A program made the position numbers and the translations under genes. A stretch of 64,000 nucleotides of DNA from Cellulomonas sp. PhB143 (GTDB lineage Bacteria; Actinomycetota; Actinomycetes; Actinomycetales; Cellulomonadaceae). The notes under the pieces were generated by a model. It worked only from the letters and a program-made list of their open reading frames with translations. It did not search any database and had not been told where the DNA came from. The stretch is taken from the NCBI RefSeq assembly GCF_003752595.1, contig NZ_RKIJ01000015.1, forward strand, positions 62,001 through 126,000, read 5' to 3'. Of this stretch, positions 9,308 through 18,106 are shown piece after piece; the stretch's first letter is position 1, and the number at the start of each line of letters is the position of its first letter.

Positions 9308-9393
9308 CCACATCGGCGGTCCGAGCGGGGCCCGGTGGTGCGCCCGGGACCCAGAACGTTGCCCCGGGCGCCCGTTGCTGCGAGAGTGGCGGT

Positions 9394-9561
9394 ATGACGG
9401 CTCGCAGGGTGGCGGCAGTGCTGATCGCGGCACCCCTGGCGATCGCCTCGTTCGCCGTGCAGAACTGGTGGACGGCCGCCGCCATGGTGCTGGTCGTCCT
9501 CGCTCAGGTCGTCGATGCCTACCAGGAGCGCGGTCGCGCCCGACGCAACCGCTCCGCCTGA
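9394..9561 (+). CDS. Small two-helix membrane protein
   Basis: Predicted 55 residues from ATG 9394 with GAGAG 7 nt upstream. Two hydrophobic stretches (about residues 5-22 and 27-43) are followed by a basic tail ending ERGRARRNRSA, giving a probable two-pass inner-membrane protein. I do not recognise the family. It lies between the permease remnant and the convergent DNA glycosylase gene, so context gives no function. Confidence 0.5.
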   Translation: MTARRVAAVLIAAPLAIASFAVQNWWTAAAMVLVVLAQVVDAYQERGRARRNRSA

Positions 9562-9577
9562 CGGGCGCCCGCGCCGC

Positions 9578-10186
9578 TCACGCCCGGGCGAGCACCACGG
9601 GGCACGTGGTCAGGTGGTCGTCGACCAGTCCGCACGCCTGCATCGCGGCGTACATCGTGGTGGGGCCGACGAACCGGAAGCCGCGCCTCTTGAGGTCCTT
9701 CGAGAGCGCGAGCGACGCCGGTGTCGTCGCCGGGACGGCGCCCCACGTGCTCGGGCGCTCGGGCACGGGGTCGGGCGCGTAGGACCAGAAGAGCTCGTCG
9801 AGCGTCTCGCCCTGGTCGTGCAGCGCGACCAGCGCCCGGGCGTTGTCCAGGGTCGCGCCGATCTTGGCGCGGTTGCGGATGATGCGGGCGTCCAGGAGGA
9901 GCCGCGCCACGTCGTCGTCCCCGAAGGCGGCGACCGTCTCCGGCTCGAACCCGGCGAACGCCTCGCGGAACGCGGGCCGCTTGCGCAGCACGGTCAGCCA
10001 CGACAGGCCCGACTGGAAGCCCTCGAGGGCGATGCGCTCGAACAGCGCCGCCTCGCCGTGCACGGGCACGCCCCACTCGTCGTCGTGGTACGCCGCGTAC
10101 AGGGGGTCGGAGTCCCCGAAGCAGCGAGCGGGTCCGGGTTCGGGGGGATCGGCGGGATCGATGACGGGCGGTGCGGACGAGGTCAT
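9578..10186 (-). CDS. tag: DNA-3-methyladenine glycosylase I
   Basis: Predicted 202 residues. Removes 3-methyladenine from alkylated DNA as the first step of base excision repair. The Zn-snap residues are recognisable: RC near residue 22, YHDDEWG near 33-39 and HLTTC near the C-terminus, with FERIALEGFQSGLSWLTVLRKRPAFR and NRAKIGATLDNARA in between, all typical of Tag. The N-terminus is slightly extended. ATG 10186 has CAGAGT 6 nt upstream on the minus strand (likely leaderless) and no ribosome site. Confidence 0.95.
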   Translation of the reverse strand: MTSSAPPVIDPADPPEPGPARCFGDSDPLYAAYHDDEWGVPVHGEAALFERIALEGFQSGLSWLTVLRKRPAFREAFAGFEPETVAAFGDDDVARLLLDARIIRNRAKIGATLDNARALVALHDQGETLDELFWSYAPDPVPERPSTWGAVPATTPASLALSKDLKRRGFRFVGPTTMYAAMQACGLVDDHLTTCPVVLARA

Positions 10187-10275
10187 GGGCACACTCTGCC
10201 GCGTGCCACCCACCCCGCGACCGCCGCCGGCCCGCGGGACGGGAGAGACGGCGTCGTCCACAGGACCGCGGACGC

Positions 10276-11130
10276 TCAGAACACCGGCTTGCCGCCGGTC
10301 ACCCCGAGGACCGTGCCCGTAACGTAGCTGGCCTCGGCGGGCGCGGCGAGGAAGACGAGCGCCGGCGCGACCTCCGCGGGCTGGCCCGGGCGACCGAGCG
10401 GGGTGTCCTTGCCGAACGTCGGCAGCTTCTCGGCCGGCTGCGTCGCGGGCTGCAGCGGCGTCCAGATCGGCCCCGGCGCCACGGCGTTCACCCGGATGCC
10501 GCGCTCGCCGAGCTCCGCGGCCAGGTTCACGGTCATGTTGTTGATCGCGGCCTTGGTCGCCGCGTAGTCGAGCAGCATCGTCGACGGCTGGTAGGCCTGG
10601 ATCGAGGACACGTTGATGATCGAGGAGCCCTCGCCCAGGTGCTCCACGGCCGCCTGCGTCAGCCACACCAGCGCGTAGAGGTTGGTGTGCAGCACCCGGT
10701 CCAGGTCCTCGGGTGTGATGTCGGCCAGCGAGCTGCGCCGCGCCATCTGGAACCCGGCGTTGTTGACGAGCACGTCGAGGCCGCCGAGCCCCTCGACCGC
10801 CGCGGCGACGGTCGCCCGGCACGCGTCGCGCTCGCGCAGGTCGCCCGGCACGAGCACCGCGGTGCGCCCCGCCGCGCGGACGAGGGCCGCGGTCGCCTCC
10901 GCGTCCGGCTGCTCCTGCGGCAGGTAGGCGATCGCCACGTCCGCGCCCTCGCGCGCGAACGCGATCGCGGTGGCCCGCCCGATGCCCGAGTCCCCGCCCG
11001 TGATCAGCGCGCGCAGCCCGTGCAGGCGCGCATTGCCGCGGTAGCTGTCCTCGCCGTGGTCGGGCTGCGGGCTCATCGGCTCCGTCAGCCCCGGCGGCTC
11101 CTGCTGCTGGGCGGTGATCTCGTCGCTCAT
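10276..11130 (-). CDS. SDR-family oxidoreductase (YhdF/glucose-dehydrogenase-like)
   Basis: Predicted 284 residues from ATG 11130 with a strong GGAGGAGC site. The Rossmann motif TGGDSGIGRA (~43-52), NNAG, the catalytic Ser in INVSSIQAYQ and the YAATK active-site pair are all present. The extended N-terminus ending MSPQPDHGEDSYRGNARL is typical of the general-stress SDR group related to YhdF/YghA. Substrate is unknown. Head-to-head with the next SDR gene across 124 bp. Confidence 0.85.
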   Translation of the reverse strand: MSDEITAQQQEPPGLTEPMSPQPDHGEDSYRGNARLHGLRALITGGDSGIGRATAIAFAREGADVAIAYLPQEQPDAEATAALVRAAGRTAVLVPGDLRERDACRATVAAAVEGLGGLDVLVNNAGFQMARRSSLADITPEDLDRVLHTNLYALVWLTQAAVEHLGEGSSIINVSSIQAYQPSTMLLDYAATKAAINNMTVNLAAELGERGIRVNAVAPGPIWTPLQPATQPAEKLPTFGKDTPLGRPGQPAEVAPALVFLAAPAEASYVTGTVLGVTGGKPVF

Positions 11131-11254
11131 GGCGTGCTCCTCCGTCGTCCTCGGCTCCCGGTCACGGTAGGCACGCCCCCGGTTCGTCGCCTCCGGGGCC
11201 CGCCCGCCGCACCCCCGGGCTGCGAGAAGGCGCCGCCGTTCCTACGGTCGAGGC

Positions 11255-12046
11255 ATGGACCTGGGAATCACGGGGCGCGCCGCGCTCGTCACCGGGGCGG
11301 ACTCGGGCATCGGCCTGGCCACCGCCCGCCACCTGCTCGCGGAGGGCGCACGCGTCGTCCTCACGGACCTCGACGCCGGCCGGCTCGCGGACGCCGCCGC
11401 CGGCCTGGGCGGGGAGCACACCACGATCGCCGCGGACCTCACGGTGCCCGACGACGTCGGGCGCCTCCTCGAGGAGGCCCGCGCCGCGTACGGGGACCCG
11501 GAGATCCTCGTGCACTGCGCCGGGATCACGGGCCCGCAGGGCCCGTTCCACGAGCTGGACGACGACGCGTGGCGCACCACGCTCGACGTCAACCTGTTCT
11601 CCGCGGTGCGGGTGGTGCGCGGCGTCGTCGGCGCGATGCGCGAGGCCGGGTGGGGGCGCATCGTCCTCGTCGCGTCCGAGGACGGCGTCCAGCCGTACGT
11701 CGACGAGCTGCCGTACTGCGCGTCGAAGGCCGGCGTGCTCTCCCTGACCAAGGGCCTGTCGAAGGCCTACGGGCCCGACGGCGTGCTGGTCAATGCCGTC
11801 TCGCCGGCGTTCGTCGAGACGCCGATGACCGACGCGATGATGGAGGCCCGCGCCCAGGAACGCGGCACCGACGTGGACGAGGCGGTCGAGAGCTTCCTCG
11901 ACGAGGAGCGCCCGTTGATGGCGCTGAAGCGGCGCGGGCGGCCCGACGAGGTCGCCGCGGTGGCGGCGTTCCTGTGCTCCGAGCGGGCGAGCTTCGTCAA
12001 CGGCTCCAGCTACCGGGTCGACTCCGGGTCCGTCGCCACCATCTGA
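11255..12046 (+). CDS. SDR-family NAD(P)-dependent oxidoreductase
   Basis: Predicted 263 residues, classical SDR. TGADSGIGLA is the cofactor loop, HCAGITG replaces the usual NNAG, SEDG stands at the catalytic Ser region and YCASK gives Tyr and Lys. The segment ETPMTDAMMEAR is the flexible substrate loop. A TACGGT box ends exactly 6 nt before ATG 11255 and there is no ribosome site, so the mRNA is probably leaderless. It runs into an FAD oxidoreductase gene 11 nt downstream, suggesting a two-gene operon in which one redox product feeds the other (inference). Confidence 0.87.
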   Translation: MDLGITGRAALVTGADSGIGLATARHLLAEGARVVLTDLDAGRLADAAAGLGGEHTTIAADLTVPDDVGRLLEEARAAYGDPEILVHCAGITGPQGPFHELDDDAWRTTLDVNLFSAVRVVRGVVGAMREAGWGRIVLVASEDGVQPYVDELPYCASKAGVLSLTKGLSKAYGPDGVLVNAVSPAFVETPMTDAMMEARAQERGTDVDEAVESFLDEERPLMALKRRGRPDEVAAVAAFLCSERASFVNGSSYRVDSGSVATI

Positions 12047-12057
12047 GGGAGAGTGCA

Positions 12058-13296
12058 GTGAGCGAGAACGCCTACGACTACGTGATCGTCGGCGCCGGCA
12101 TGGCCGGCGATGCCGCGGCGAAGGGCATCCGGGAGGTCGACGCGGACGGCACGATCTGCCTGGTGGGCCGCGAGCCGACGCCGCCCGTGACCCGCCCGGC
12201 GCTGTCGAAGAAGCTGTGGACGGACCCGGACTTCGCGTTCGACGACGTCTGGCTCGGCACCGAGGAGCAGACGGGCGCGACCCTCCTGCTGGGCGAGAGC
12301 GTCGTCGGCCTCGATCCCGCCGGCCGGACGGTGACCACCGACGCCGGGCGGACCCTCACCTACGGGAGCCTGCTGGTCGCAACGTCGGGCACTCCGGGCG
12401 GCCCGGACGTCGACGACCCGGCCGGGACCGGGCTCGTCGTGCGCTTCCGCACGGTCGACGACTACTCGTTCTTGCGCGAGCGCACCCGCGACGGCGGGCA
12501 CGCCGTCGTCGTGGGCGGCAGCTACATCGCGACCGAGCTCGCCGCGGCGCTCGTGCAGAACGGCGTGGGGACCGACCTGGTGCACGCCGAGGAGCGCCTG
12601 CTCGGCGCCGTCTTCCCGCCGGTGCTGGTCGATCGCCTGGAGAGCCGGTTCACGCAGGCCGGCGTGCGCCTCGTGCCCGGCACCACGGTGGAGGGCGGTT
12701 CCGTCGAGGGCCTGGACGGGCCGGTGCGCCTCGAGCTGTCCGGCGACCGCACGCACGAGGCCGACGTCGTCGTCGCCGGCTTCGGCATCACCCTCGAGAC
12801 CGGGTTCGCCGCGGACGCGGGGCTCGAGACGTCCGAGGACGGCGGCGTGGTGGTCGACGAGCGCCTGCGCACGAGCGACCCGCACGTGTGGGCCGCGGGC
12901 GACGTCGCGCAGTACCCGGACCAGGTGCTCGGCCGGCGGCGCGTCGAGCACGTCGACCACGCGACGGAGTCGGGGCGCCAGGCCGGCCGGAACATGGCGG
13001 GCGCGGGCGAGCCGTACACGCACACGCCCTACTACTACTCGGTGCTCTTCGAGGACCGGTACGAGGCCGTGGGCACGCTCGACGCGTCGCTCGAGACGGT
13101 CGAGGACTGGCAGGGCGAGGACGACCCGCAGGACAAGGGCGTCGTCTACTACGTCGAGCGCGAGTCCGACGAGGCGCAGGACGTGCAGGTGCGCGGGGTC
13201 CTGCTCTGGAACGTCGACGGCGCCCGCGACGCCGCGCGGCACGCCATCGCCTCGGGGGCCGTGCGCGCGGACGCGCTGCCGGGCCGGATCGGCTGA
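12058..13296 (+). CDS. FAD-dependent NAD(P) oxidoreductase (AIF/ferredoxin-reductase-like)
   Basis: Predicted 412 residues from GTG 12058, with GAGGGAGAG just upstream and only 11 nt after the SDR stop. The FAD dinucleotide fold is YVIVGAGMAG, the NAD fold VVVGGSYIATELAAAL, and VWAAGDVAQYP is the terminal FAD motif. The C-terminal ~120 residues (YYYSVLFEDRYEAVG, YYVERE) resemble the dimerisation domain of apoptosis-inducing-factor-like and Rieske-ferredoxin reductases. Probable NADH-linked electron-transfer flavoprotein. The partner ferredoxin is not in the window. Confidence 0.85.
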   Translation: MSENAYDYVIVGAGMAGDAAAKGIREVDADGTICLVGREPTPPVTRPALSKKLWTDPDFAFDDVWLGTEEQTGATLLLGESVVGLDPAGRTVTTDAGRTLTYGSLLVATSGTPGGPDVDDPAGTGLVVRFRTVDDYSFLRERTRDGGHAVVVGGSYIATELAAALVQNGVGTDLVHAEERLLGAVFPPVLVDRLESRFTQAGVRLVPGTTVEGGSVEGLDGPVRLELSGDRTHEADVVVAGFGITLETGFAADAGLETSEDGGVVVDERLRTSDPHVWAAGDVAQYPDQVLGRRRVEHVDHATESGRQAGRNMAGAGEPYTHTPYYYSVLFEDRYEAVGTLDASLETVEDWQGEDDPQDKGVVYYVERESDEAQDVQVRGVLLWNVDGARDAARHAIASGAVRADALPGRIG

Positions 13297-13315
13297 CCCG
13301 GCCCGGCGGGCGCCG

Positions 13316-14887
13316 TCAGCGCTCCGAGCTGGCCTCGAGCCGGCGCACGAGCTCGCGCTTGAGGATCTTGCCGGACGGGCCCAGCGGCAGCTCGGGCAGG
13401 ACCTGGACGTGGCGCGGGTACTTGTAGGCCGCGACCCGCTCCTTGATCCAGGCGACCAGCTCGTCTCCCGAGACGGGATCGGCGCCGTCGGCGAGCACGA
13501 CGGCGGCGTGCACCTCCTGGCCGTGCGCCTCGTCCTCGACGCCGAACACCGCGGCCATGTTCACGGCCGGGTGCGAGACGAGCACCTCCTCGACCTCGCG
13601 CGGGTACACGTTGTAGCCGTTGCGGATGATCATGTCCTTCGTGCGGTCGAGGATCGTCACATAGTCGTCGTCGCCCTTGGTGCCCAGGTCGCCAGAGCGG
13701 AACCAGCCGTCGACGACGGCCTCGGCCGTCGCGTCGGGCCGGTTCAGGTACCCGGAGAACAGGTTGTGCCCGCGGATGACGATCTCGCCGAGCTCGCCGC
13801 GGGGCAGCAGCTCGATGCGGTCGCGGACCAGCGGGTCGGCGACCTCGACGTCCACGCCCCAGATCGGGGTGCCCACCGTGCCGGGGCGGATGGGGGTGCC
13901 CACCTTGTTGAAGGTCGCGACCGGGCTCGTCTCCGTCAGTCCGTACCCCTCGTGCACCGGGGCGCCGAAGGCGTCCTGGAAGGCGTCGAGCGCGGACACC
14001 GGCAGCGCGGCGCCGCCGGAGACGGCGAACCTCAGCGGCGGGCGGGCGGGGTTCTTCCGGGCGGCCCCGGTGATGCCGATGTGCATCGTCGGCACCCCCA
14101 TCATCACGGTGACGCCGTGCTCGACCATGAGGCCGAGGGCGGCGTCGGCGTCGAACCGCGGGATCAGCACGATCGTCGCGCCCGCGCGGAGGCCGCCGTT
14201 CAGCGCGACCGTCTGGCCGAACGTGTGGAAGAAGGGCAGGCAGCCGAGGATCACGTCGTCGGACGCGATCGGCAGCGTCGAGGTGAGCATCACGTGGACC
14301 TGCTCGACCAGCGCCAGGTGGCAGCCCAGCGCGCCCTTGGGCTCGCCCGTGGTGCCGCTCGTGTAGAGGATCGTGGCGGTGCTCATCGGGTCCACGGGCA
14401 CGTAGGTGTCGATCGGCTCCGCGTCCCGCGCCTCGTCCTCCAGGCGCGGGAAGGGGACGTCGGCGACCTTGTCGTCCGGGAGCAGCAGGCTCAGCACGTC
14501 GACGCCCGCGCCCGCCGCGCCCTTGGCGCCCTCGCCGAGCAGCGGGGCGCCGACGAGGAAGAGCCTCGCCCCCGAGTCGCGGAGCACGTACTCGATCTCG
14601 CGCCCCTTGAGCAGCGCGTGCACCGGAACGACGGTGGCGCCGAGCGCGAGGATCCCGTAGTAGGCGCGGGCGAAGTCCGGCACGTTGGGCAGCAGGACCG
14701 CGACGGCGTCGCCCGGGCCGATGCCGCGGGCCCGCAGCGCGCCGGCGTACGCCTTGGTCTCCTCCCACAGGGTGGCGTAGGTGATCCGCTGGTCGCCCAT
14801 GATCAGGGCGTCCTTGTCGCGGTACTCCTTCGCCGACTCGGCGAGGATCGTCGCGACCGAGAGCGTGGCGTGGGTGGGGTTCGACAT
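13316..14887 (-). CDS. Acyl-CoA ligase (AMP-forming, medium/long-chain fatty acid type)
   Basis: Predicted 523 residues of the adenylate-forming superfamily. The P-loop TILYTSGTTGEPKGA (~170-185), YGLTETSP, GWFRSGDLG, DRTKDMIIRNGYNVYPREVEE and the C-terminal catalytic Lys in GPSGKILKREL are all present. It activates a carboxylic acid with ATP and CoA; the LPFFHTFGQ motif favours fatty acids. ATG 14887 opens MSNPTHATLS. A CRP-like dyad lies about 70 bp upstream. Substrate chain length cannot be read from sequence. Confidence 0.87.
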   Translation of the reverse strand: MSNPTHATLSVATILAESAKEYRDKDALIMGDQRITYATLWEETKAYAGALRARGIGPGDAVAVLLPNVPDFARAYYGILALGATVVPVHALLKGREIEYVLRDSGARLFLVGAPLLGEGAKGAAGAGVDVLSLLLPDDKVADVPFPRLEDEARDAEPIDTYVPVDPMSTATILYTSGTTGEPKGALGCHLALVEQVHVMLTSTLPIASDDVILGCLPFFHTFGQTVALNGGLRAGATIVLIPRFDADAALGLMVEHGVTVMMGVPTMHIGITGAARKNPARPPLRFAVSGGAALPVSALDAFQDAFGAPVHEGYGLTETSPVATFNKVGTPIRPGTVGTPIWGVDVEVADPLVRDRIELLPRGELGEIVIRGHNLFSGYLNRPDATAEAVVDGWFRSGDLGTKGDDDYVTILDRTKDMIIRNGYNVYPREVEEVLVSHPAVNMAAVFGVEDEAHGQEVHAAVVLADGADPVSGDELVAWIKERVAAYKYPRHVQVLPELPLGPSGKILKRELVRRLEASSER

Positions 14888-14956
14888 CTGAGTCCTTCCT
14901 CGATCCCGCCGGCTCCGGTGCCCGCGGGCGTGCTGGCGCCCAGGCTACGTGCTCCG

Positions 14957-14972
14957 TGTGACGCCAGTCACG
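14957..14972. promoter_or_regulatory. CRP/GlxR-like dyad between acyl-CoA ligase and phytase-like genes
   Basis: TGTGA-CGCCAG-TCACG matches the CRP-family consensus TGTGA-N6-TCACA at all but the last base. It lies 70 bp upstream of the acyl-CoA ligase start and 125 bp upstream of the secreted phytase-like protein, so it could act on either divergent gene. A similar GTGAC-N4-GTCAC dyad precedes the branched-chain amino-acid binding protein at 56.5 kb. Site similarity is seen; the regulator is inferred. Confidence 0.4.
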
Positions 14973-15096
14973 TCGCCGTCCGGCTCGTGCCCGCCGCCCC
15001 CGAGTTCACCCGCCCGTCACCGCGGCGACCGGTGCCCGACGGCGTCCGGTCGCCCGCGTCCGAGAGCCTGCGGAGGCCATCGACGAAGGAGAGCCC

Positions 15097-17718
15097 ATGC
15101 CTGCCCCCGCCGGACAGCACCGTCCCGGACAGCACCGCCCCGGCCGCACCCGCACCGTCGCCGCCGCGACCGCCGTCGGTCTGGCGCTCGCGACCGTCGC
15201 CGCCGCCCTCCCGGCCCAGGGGACGTCGTCGTCCGCCGGCTGGGCGAGCCCGAGGCCGAGCGAGACGTTCCACCGCCTGGCGACCTACCCCGTCTTCCAG
15301 AACCGGCCCGACGGGGAGCCGGCCACCGCGGAGTCCGTCGCGGAGATCTCGAGCATCTCGAAGGACGGGAAGACGCTCGTGTACACGGACGCGCTGGGCA
15401 AGCGCGTCGGGTTCCTCGACGTCAGCGACCCGGGCAGCCCGCGGGGGCTCGGCACCCTCAGCCTCGCCGAGCTGGGCGACAGCGACGACCAGCCCACGTC
15501 GGTCGCCGTCGTCGGCGCGTGCGTCCTCGTCGTGGTGGACACCTCCACGAGCTTTACGGAGCCGACCGGCCGCGTGGACGTCGTCGACCTCGCCACCCGC
15601 ACCCGCGTGCGGTCCATCGACCTCGGCGGCCAGCCGGACTCGATCGTCGTCACGCCCGACGGGAAGCACGCGGCGGTCGCGATCGAGAACGAGCGCGACG
15701 AGGAGGCCGCGCCCGCGGGCGGCGACGAGGGCGACCTGCCGCAGCTGCCCGCCGGGTTCGTGCAGCTCCTCGACCTGTCCGCGCCCACGCCCGCGGGCTG
15801 GGGCGCGACGCCCGTCCCGCTCACGGCCCCCGACGGCTCGGCGCTCCCGGCGCTCGCGGCCATGGACACGCCGGTCGACCCCGAGCCCGAGTACGTCGCC
15901 GTGAACCCCTCGGGGACCCGGTACGCGGTGACGCTGCAGGAGAACGACGGGGTCGTGATCCTCGACGTCGCGACGGGTGCGATCGTCCAGGCGTTCAGCG
16001 CGGGGACCGACACGGTGACCGGCATCGACACCGCCAAGGACGGCGGCATCGACCAGAGCGGCTCGATCACCGACGTCCCCCGCGAGCCGGACGCGATCGC
16101 CTGGGTCGACGACCGCCACGTCGCTACCGCGAACGAGGGGGACTGGAAGGGCGGCACGCGCGGCTGGTCGATCTTCGACGCCACGACCGGCGCGGTCGTC
16201 TGGGACGCGGGCAACGAGATGGAGCGGCTCGCCGTGCGCGTCGGCCTGCACACCGAGGACCGCGCGGCCAAGAAGGGCGTCGAGATCGAGGGCCTCGCCA
16301 CGGCCACCTTCGGCGGGACGCGGTACGCGTTCGTCGGCTCGGAGCGCTCGAACTTCGTGGCCGTCTACGACGTCTCGAAGCCCGCCGCGCCGCGGTTCGT
16401 GCAGGTGCTGGCCACGACGAACGGGCCCGAGGGCCTGCTGCCCGTGCCGTCGCGGAACCTGCTCCTGACCTCCAGCGAGGAGGACGTGGCGGCCGACGGC
16501 GTGCGCGCCACGGTCGGCGTGTTCGGCCTCGGGCCGAAGTACGCGAAGGGCGCGGGGACGCCGCAGTTCCCCTCGGTGGTCTCCGCCGACGACCCCGCGG
16601 CCCCCGCCGGGACGCCGATCGGGTGGACCGCGCTCGGCGCGCTCTCCGCCGACCCGGCGGCGAAGGACCGGCTCTGGACGGCCACCGACGCCGCGCAGAC
16701 GCCCACGAAGATCCTCTCGCTCGACGTGTCGTCGCTGAAGGACGGCTCGCCCGCCGTCGTCGACCGCTCGCTCACCGTCACCGACGCCGGCGCGCCCGCC
16801 GGGCTCGACGTCGAGGGCGTCTACGCGCGCCCCGCCGGCGGGTTCTGGCTCGGTGTCGAGGGCGCGAAGGGCGCGCAGAACGCGCTCGTGCGCACCGATG
16901 CCGCCGGCACCGTGCAGCAGCGGGTCGCGCTGCCCGCCGACGTCGCCGCCGGCCTGGGCAAGTGGGGGATCGAGGGCGTCTCCGGCCTCACGGACGCCGC
17001 GGGCGAGCACCTCGTCGTCGCGCTCCAGCGCGGCCTGACGACCGACGACGGCCTCGGCGGCTACGCCCGCATCGGGCGGTATGACGTCGGCACCGCCCGC
17101 TGGACGTGGTTCGGTTACTCGCTGGAGACGCCGTCGACCGACGACGACTGGCTCGGGCTGTCCGAGATCACGATGGTCGACGCCGACACGGTCGCCGTGA
17201 TCGAGCGCGACAAGCTCAACGGGCCGGCCGCCGCGGTCAAGCGGGTCTACACCGCGGACCTGCCCGCGGGCGCGGCGGCGGGCGCGGTGACGCCGGTCCG
17301 CAAGCGCCTGGCCGTCGACGTGCTGCCGGCGCTGCGTGCCACGAAGGGCTGGACCCAGGAGAAGCTCGAGGGACTGACGATCGGCGGCGACGGACAGGTG
17401 TACGCCGTCACCGACAACGACGGCGTCGAGGACGCGACCGGCGAGACGGTGCTGCTCGAGCTCGGGTCCGCGAAGAAGCTGCTCGGCGGCGACGGGTCCG
17501 TCGCGCGGGAGCTGCCCCGCGGCGGCGGCTCGGGCGGGCACGACGACGGCTCCGGCTCCGGCGGCGGTCACGACGGCGGGTCGGCCGGCTCCGACGGCGG
17601 GCACGACGGCGGGTCGGCCGGCTCCGGGGGCCACGGGGGGCTGGGCGCGCTGATCGACGCGCTGCGTGAGCGGCTCGACGACTGGTGGCAGGACCTGACC
17701 GACCGCTGGCGCTCCTGA
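15097..17718 (+). CDS. Secreted esterase-like/phytase-family protein with His/Asp/Gly-rich tail
   Basis: Predicted 873 residues from ATG 15097 with GAAGGAG about 5 nt upstream. An N-terminal signal peptide (basic start, then VAAATAVGLALATVAAALPAQG) directs export. The first half looks like a WD/YVTN-type beta-propeller (VSEISS, LDVSDPGSPRG, SIVVTPDGKHAAVAIENE). The second half (~500-810) has GLDVEGVY, WGIEGVSGL, LEGLTIGGDGQVYAVTDNDG, the pattern of the 'esterase-like activity of phytase' domain. The last ~65 residues contain two 11-residue repeats GGHDGGSAGSD and an amphipathic end RLDDWWQDLTDRW. Probably a calcium-dependent phosphoester hydrolase at the cell surface (family-based). Confidence 0.78.
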   Translation: MPAPAGQHRPGQHRPGRTRTVAAATAVGLALATVAAALPAQGTSSSAGWASPRPSETFHRLATYPVFQNRPDGEPATAESVAEISSISKDGKTLVYTDALGKRVGFLDVSDPGSPRGLGTLSLAELGDSDDQPTSVAVVGACVLVVVDTSTSFTEPTGRVDVVDLATRTRVRSIDLGGQPDSIVVTPDGKHAAVAIENERDEEAAPAGGDEGDLPQLPAGFVQLLDLSAPTPAGWGATPVPLTAPDGSALPALAAMDTPVDPEPEYVAVNPSGTRYAVTLQENDGVVILDVATGAIVQAFSAGTDTVTGIDTAKDGGIDQSGSITDVPREPDAIAWVDDRHVATANEGDWKGGTRGWSIFDATTGAVVWDAGNEMERLAVRVGLHTEDRAAKKGVEIEGLATATFGGTRYAFVGSERSNFVAVYDVSKPAAPRFVQVLATTNGPEGLLPVPSRNLLLTSSEEDVAADGVRATVGVFGLGPKYAKGAGTPQFPSVVSADDPAAPAGTPIGWTALGALSADPAAKDRLWTATDAAQTPTKILSLDVSSLKDGSPAVVDRSLTVTDAGAPAGLDVEGVYARPAGGFWLGVEGAKGAQNALVRTDAAGTVQQRVALPADVAAGLGKWGIEGVSGLTDAAGEHLVVALQRGLTTDDGLGGYARIGRYDVGTARWTWFGYSLETPSTDDDWLGLSEITMVDADTVAVIERDKLNGPAAAVKRVYTADLPAGAAAGAVTPVRKRLAVDVLPALRATKGWTQEKLEGLTIGGDGQVYAVTDNDGVEDATGETVLLELGSAKKLLGGDGSVARELPRGGGSGGHDDGSGSGGGHDGGSAGSDGGHDGGSAGSGGHGGLGALIDALRERLDDWWQDLTDRWRS
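17563..17628 (+). repeat. Two 33-bp tandem repeats encoding a His/Asp/Gly-rich tail
   Basis: Two nearly identical 33-bp units (17563-17595, 17596-17628) encode GGHDGGSAGSD twice. One base differs in the first codons (GGTCAC versus GGGCAC). Preceding sequence encodes related degenerate units. The repeat keeps frame, so copy-number change would lengthen or shorten the tail without breaking the protein. Confidence 0.7.
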
Positions 17719-17770
17719 GCGACCCGGGCCGCCCGCCCCCCGCTCTACCTCGCGGCCGCCGGCGAGCGGG

Positions 17771-17962
17771 TCAGGCGGGGTCGCGGGGCATGACGACCCA
17801 GAGGACGACGTAGGCGAGCACCTGCGGGCCGGGCAGGAGGCACGAGAGCACGGCGACGAGGCGGACGGTGCCGGGCCGGACGCCGAACCGGCGGGCGAGC
17901 CCGGAGCAGACGCCCGCGATCCAGCGGTCGTACCGGGGACGGGACAGGGTGACGGTGGACAT
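17771..17962 (-). CDS. PspC-domain small membrane protein
   Basis: Predicted 63 residues. RPRYDRWIAGVCSGLARRFGVRPGTVRLVAVLSCLLPG followed by the helix LAYVVLWVVMPRD is the whole PspC domain (PF04024 type), with one or two membrane segments. PspC proteins take part in envelope-stress signalling or toxin-antitoxin-like membrane control; here there is no fused kinase and no pspA neighbour. TAGCGT lies 7 nt before ATG 17962 on the minus strand, so it is probably leaderless. Confidence 0.85.
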   Translation of the reverse strand: MSTVTLSRPRYDRWIAGVCSGLARRFGVRPGTVRLVAVLSCLLPGPQVLAYVVLWVVMPRDPA

Positions 17963-18106
17963 GGCGGCGACGCTACGTCGTCGGGCACGGTCGCCACATC
18001 GGGGACGTCCCGGACGTCGCCCCTGAGATCCGCCGAACGGCTGGCGCGCGGGGCCGGCGTGGCGGACGATGCGTGGTGCCACCACCCCGACCCCGGAAGC
18101 GGAGCC

